Shown here: positions 12,360 to 15,329 of the stretch, piece by piece
How positions within the stretch are numbered: position 1 is the stretch's first letter
How the letters are laid out: every line of letters begins with the position of its first letter
Source of the DNA: Candidatus Bathyarchaeota archaeon
Lineage (GTDB): Archaea > Thermoproteota > Bathyarchaeia > Bathyarchaeales > B26-1
Direction: 5' to 3'
NCBI GenBank assembly: GCA_003662645.1
Contig: QMYL01000003.1
Span: 1-15,329, forward strand
DNA length: 15,329 bases
The notes under the pieces: model-generated
Seen by the model: the letters and a program-made list of their open reading frames with translations, nothing else
The model's database searches: none
What the model was told of the DNA's origin: nothing
Position numbers and translations under genes: made by a program

Positions 12360-14003
12360 ATGATGGGGTTTGAGATAGTTGAGAGGGACCTACTGGCTAG
12401 GATAGGTAGGTTTAAGACCAAAACAGGGACGATAGAGACCCCGCTTCTACTACCCGTTATAAACCCCGCAAGGGAGGTCGTTAAACCTAAAGAGATTTAT
12501 GAGCTACTGTGTTGCGAGGCCATCATAACAAACGCCTACATAGTCAAGAGGCACTACGGGGAGGAAGCCTCCCGGAGGGGTATACACAGCCTCCTAGACT
12601 ACCCCGGGGTCGTCATGACCGACTCCGGAGCCTACCAGATACTCGTCTATGGAAGAGTTGAGACGACGCCGGAGGAGATAGTAAGATACCAGGAGGATAT
12701 AGGGAGCGACATAGCCACGATACTGGATATACCAACCGGATGGATGGCGACCCGGGAACGCGCCCAATGCACCGTTGAGGAGACCCTAAGGAGAGCTGAG
12801 CAGCTTAAGGAGTTAAAGAGACGTAAGGACATAGCTTGGGTAGGCCCAGTACAGGGGGGTCGATACCTAGACCTGATCGCATACTCAGCCGAGAGGATGA
12901 GCAGGCTCCAGTTTGACATTCACGCCCTTGGAAGTCCAACGCCGGTGATGGAGCAGTACCTATTCGACTTCCTAGTCGATATGATAATGACCGCAAAGGT
13001 GAACCTGCCCCCTGAACGTCCCTTCCACCTCTTCGGAGCCGGGCACCCCTTCATGTTCTCCCTAGCGGTTGCCCTTGGATGCGACCTATTCGACTCAGCC
13101 TCATACTCCCTATACGCACGTGAGGACCGATACATGACCCCACAGGGAACGATCAGGCTGAGCAGGTTAAAGTATCTTCCATGTTCATGTCCGATATGCG
13201 TAAAGAGTAGCCCTAGAGACCTCCTTGAGATGCCTAAGGCTGAGAGGGAGAGGGCCCTAAGCATGCACAACCTCTACGTCTGCTTCTCGGAGATAAGGGG
13301 TATAAAGCAGGCCATAATCGAGGGTCGCCTCTGGGAGTACTTGGAGATGAGGGCTCACGGTCACCCAACGCTTCTCCAGGCATTGAAGAGGCTTAAGAAG
13401 TATGGCAGATACCTTGAGGAGCACACACCGGTAACGAAGAGGAGCGGAGCCTTCTTCTTCAGCTCCTTAAGCTTGGCAAGACCGGAGGTTACACGCCACG
13501 AGATTAGGCTTCTAGAGAGGTTCACACCACCCAGGGGTTCGAGGATACTCCTCCTCCTGCCGAGCTTCGGTATGAAGCCCTACGAGAGGGCTAAGAGGTA
13601 CAGGAAGATGATGAGGGAGCTTCGTAGGAGGGTAGGTGTGGAGATAGATAAGGTTCACCCGTGTATCTATAGCGTTCCCTTCGGCGTGACACCGATGGAG
13701 CTGGTCGACGTCTACCCCCTCTCGCAGTATGAGATAGCCCTCCCACCAGACCGGGAGATGGAGAGCCACATGGTTAGGCAGGTTACCGACTACGTAAAGG
13801 CCATGAATTATAAAGGGGTTATACTCGTCAGGGAGGAGGGGGTTCTAGGTGAGAACCTTTCCAAGGTTTGTGGGAGGGTCTGCTCCGAGAAGGGGATTAG
13901 ATTCTGGGATGTGCCAAGCAGTGGAGTGAGCAGGGAGCTGATTGGCAAATTAGCGGAATTAATAACCAACGAAGACGAAGAGATGAATAACCTACGAGGT
14001 TAG
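12360..14003 (+). CDS. tgtA: Archaeosine tRNA-guanine transglycosylase (TgtA)
   Basis: TgtA exchanges G15 in the D-loop of archaeal tRNAs for the archaeosine precursor preQ0. The catalytic domain (about 1-355) is complete: IETPLLLPVINPAREV, VMTDSGAYQI (nucleophile Asp88), VGPVQGGRY, HLFGAGHP and CDLFDSASYSLYA (Asp245), and a zinc site C275-x-C277-x2-C280 with His303. The C-terminal part (about 390-530) matches the DUF5591-type domain shared with ArcS: LLLLPSFGMKPYERAKRYR and PFGVTPMELVDVYPLSQYE. The PUA domain that normally ends archaeal TgtA is not visible; the protein stops at 547 residues against about 580. I choose the ATG at 12360, at the predicted leaderless start; a TTG at 12342 would add six residues. 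It ends 12 bases inside tiaS, tail-to-tail. Confidence 0.94.
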   Translation: MMGFEIVERDLLARIGRFKTKTGTIETPLLLPVINPAREVVKPKEIYELLCCEAIITNAYIVKRHYGEEASRRGIHSLLDYPGVVMTDSGAYQILVYGRVETTPEEIVRYQEDIGSDIATILDIPTGWMATRERAQCTVEETLRRAEQLKELKRRKDIAWVGPVQGGRYLDLIAYSAERMSRLQFDIHALGSPTPVMEQYLFDFLVDMIMTAKVNLPPERPFHLFGAGHPFMFSLAVALGCDLFDSASYSLYAREDRYMTPQGTIRLSRLKYLPCSCPICVKSSPRDLLEMPKAERERALSMHNLYVCFSEIRGIKQAIIEGRLWEYLEMRAHGHPTLLQALKRLKKYGRYLEEHTPVTKRSGAFFFSSLSLARPEVTRHEIRLLERFTPPRGSRILLLLPSFGMKPYERAKRYRKMMRELRRRVGVEIDKVHPCIYSVPFGVTPMELVDVYPLSQYEIALPPDREMESHMVRQVTDYVKAMNYKGVILVREEGVLGENLSKVCGRVCSEKGIRFWDVPSSGVSRELIGKLAELITNEDEEMNNLRG

Positions 14004-15329
14004 GTTCGAGAAGGCTTGGTACGGCACGAAACCGCCCGAGCCGCATGTGGATGCTTCCTTCTCAAGGCCATACCTCGATATGGGCTTCGTAAGGTGCCTT
14101 TGAGACCTAGGTGGAGAGACGTATAAACCCGGTTTAATAATCCTCTCAACCTCGTGGGGTACCTTCCTCAAACTTGGATCCCTAAAGCCGCACCTCTTAC
14201 ACCTATAGCCCTTCCCCCTACCCATGGACTCCATGCTCTTACCACACACCGGGCACTTGGGGTTCCTATACACAATTAGAGGGGCTAGCTCCAATATCCT
14301 CAGCTTCTCAAGGTTTATCGTCATGGGGTTTGTTGGTGAGGCTGGTCTAACACCTCCAAAGACCTCGACCACGTCGCCGGTCGTCAACATCCTAGCGACC
14401 CTCCGTAGGTTCCCGGTCGGCTCGTAGGCTGCGCAGTCGATCCTACCGGTCTCATCTTGGATTGAGAATATTACGTGTCTACCCGGTATGGTCTTTGGTT
14501 CATCAGCCACCGTTCCGCGCACTATGACAGGGTTGTAAGGTCTAACCTCACTTATCGATTTAACCCTTCTGAGGTGGGCGTCGGTTCCATGGTTCGTCTT
14601 GAAGATTACCCAACGCTCAACAGGTTCTTTAACGCGCACCATCTTATGGGCCTCCCTCACTATCTCAGGGGTCTCACCTCTTATCCCGTACAATACAGGG
14701 TCTGGACCCCTCGGGGTTATCAGTATGCGCCCCGTCTCCGGGTCAACGTTGTTGAAAGTCTGGTTTCCCGTCACCCTATCCATCTCCTTGACCGAGTCTG
14801 GGTCTACCCTCCTAGGGGTTCCCCTATTCTCCGGGGTTCGGTATGTTATGAGTTCGTAGGTGTGGTCTCTCATCAACCTCTCCCCGATGGCTGCCAGTCC
14901 ACCTATGATCCCCCTTCCCCTCTTGAAGCCCACGGCCTCAGCTCCAAACCTCCTTATCAGGTTTAGGGCATCCTCCATCCTAACTATACCCTGTATGGCT
15001 CTCTTTGCGAAGGCTTCAACCTCACCCGGGACATCACCGTAGAAGAAGACTATCCCAGGATCTGTGCCCCCGTATTCCATGTCCGAGTTCTCCTCGATTA
15101 TCTCTATCGCAGACTCCTGGGCTTCATCTAGGAGGGCTTCATCGATCTCCACCCTGAGGCAGAGGGCTCCATTCCCTCTCGTCTTCCATGGGACGTTCGG
15201 GTTCAACCTAACTAGGTTTGGGTAGTCGGTGAACCTTGCCCCTAACTTGTGTAGCCTCTCGATTATGAGGGCTGCTACGTATGTTGTACATCCCCCTCTA
15301 GGGGAGTCTGTGTCGTCGAAACCTATATG
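13992..15329 (-). CDS. tiaS: tRNA(Ile2) 2-agmatinylcytidine synthetase (TiaS), missing only its first codon or so
   Basis: TiaS attaches agmatine to C34 of tRNA-Ile2 using ATP, letting it read AUA, which is heavily used here. The frame is open to the window edge: its first visible residues read HIGFDDTDSPRGGCTTYVA, the usual TiaS N-terminus, so only the Met codon is probably lost. Visible length is 445 residues. Further motifs are DYPNLVRLNPNVPWKTRGNG, YGGTDPGIVFFYGD, VGFKRGRGIIGGLAAIGE, an OB fold (about residues 268-352) and a zinc ribbon (CPVC at 359-362, CKRC at 377-380). An ATG at 15204-15206 is internal, not the start. The last 12 bases overlap the end of tgtA on the other strand. Confidence 0.95.
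   Translation of the reverse strand, partial: HIGFDDTDSPRGGCTTYVAALIIERLHKLGARFTDYPNLVRLNPNVPWKTRGNGALCLRVEIDEALLDEAQESAIEIIEENSDMEYGGTDPGIVFFYGDVPGEVEAFAKRAIQGIVRMEDALNLIRRFGAEAVGFKRGRGIIGGLAAIGERLMRDHTYELITYRTPENRGTPRRVDPDSVKEMDRVTGNQTFNNVDPETGRILITPRGPDPVLYGIRGETPEIVREAHKMVRVKEPVERWVIFKTNHGTDAHLRRVKSISEVRPYNPVIVRGTVADEPKTIPGRHVIFSIQDETGRIDCAAYEPTGNLRRVARMLTTGDVVEVFGGVRPASPTNPMTINLEKLRILELAPLIVYRNPKCPVCGKSMESMGRGKGYRCKRCGFRDPSLRKVPHEVERIIKPGLYVSPPRSQRHLTKPISRYGLEKEASTCGSGGFVPYQAFSNLTS

Noticed and set aside
14475..14966. 163-codon plus-strand ORF inside tiaS
   Set aside because: It is the complement of conserved TiaS motifs; no promoter or ribosome binding site is seen.
1..15329. CRISPR array, insertion sequence or phage genes
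   Set aside because: No regularly spaced repeats, no transposase, integrase or structural phage genes are visible; nearly every base belongs to housekeeping or metabolic genes.

Overview
The window comes from an archaeon, most likely a thermophilic member of the Thermoproteota (TACK) side of the domain. The gene set supports this: FEN1 with a PCNA-binding tail, a short TRAM-domain protein, an RPA-like single OB fold, archaeal HMG-CoA synthase with a thiolase-family partner and a DUF35 domain, a PAC2-family protein, archaeosine tRNA-guanine transglycosylase (TgtA) and tRNA-Ile2 agmatidine synthetase (TiaS). Upstream regions carry TTTAAA/TTTATA-type TATA boxes about 26 nt before likely starts, and AGG and ATA codons are common. 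I cannot name a genus.

Layout. 1-729: 3' part of fen1 (+). 750-1356: leftward TRAM and OB-fold genes. 1357-1755: a 400-base gap with a good leftward TATA box, a possible structured RNA and a doubtful 84-codon ORF. 1756-4481: leftward thiolase-like gene followed by a DUF35-HMG-CoA synthase fusion. 4640-7344: rightward coiled-coil gene, moaC, moaB and a UlaG-like metallo-beta-lactamase-fold hydrolase. 7460-8314: a GNAT acetyltransferase (+). 8331-9722: a sulfatase-fold hydrolase (-), divergent from a class II glutamine amidotransferase (9843-10676, +). 10683-12283: a PAC2-family gene and a two-helix membrane protein (-). 12360-14003: tgtA (+), running tail-to-tail into tiaS (13992-15329, -), which loses only its first codon or so at the window edge.

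How the genes may work together. The thiolase/HMG-CoA synthase pair looks like a two-gene form of the archaeal three-part complex (thiolase, HMGCS, DUF35) that starts the mevalonate pathway for isoprenoid lipids. The synthase keeps its catalytic residues, but the thiolase partner has lost the nucleophilic cysteine motif, has Asn in place of the GHP histidine and Tyr in place of the HDAF histidine. That is the most interesting observation here. MoaC and MoaB belong to molybdopterin/tungstopterin synthesis. TgtA and TiaS are both tRNA-modification enzymes. The other neighbours have no clear shared pathway. I saw no mobile elements, CRISPR arrays, rRNA or tRNA genes.
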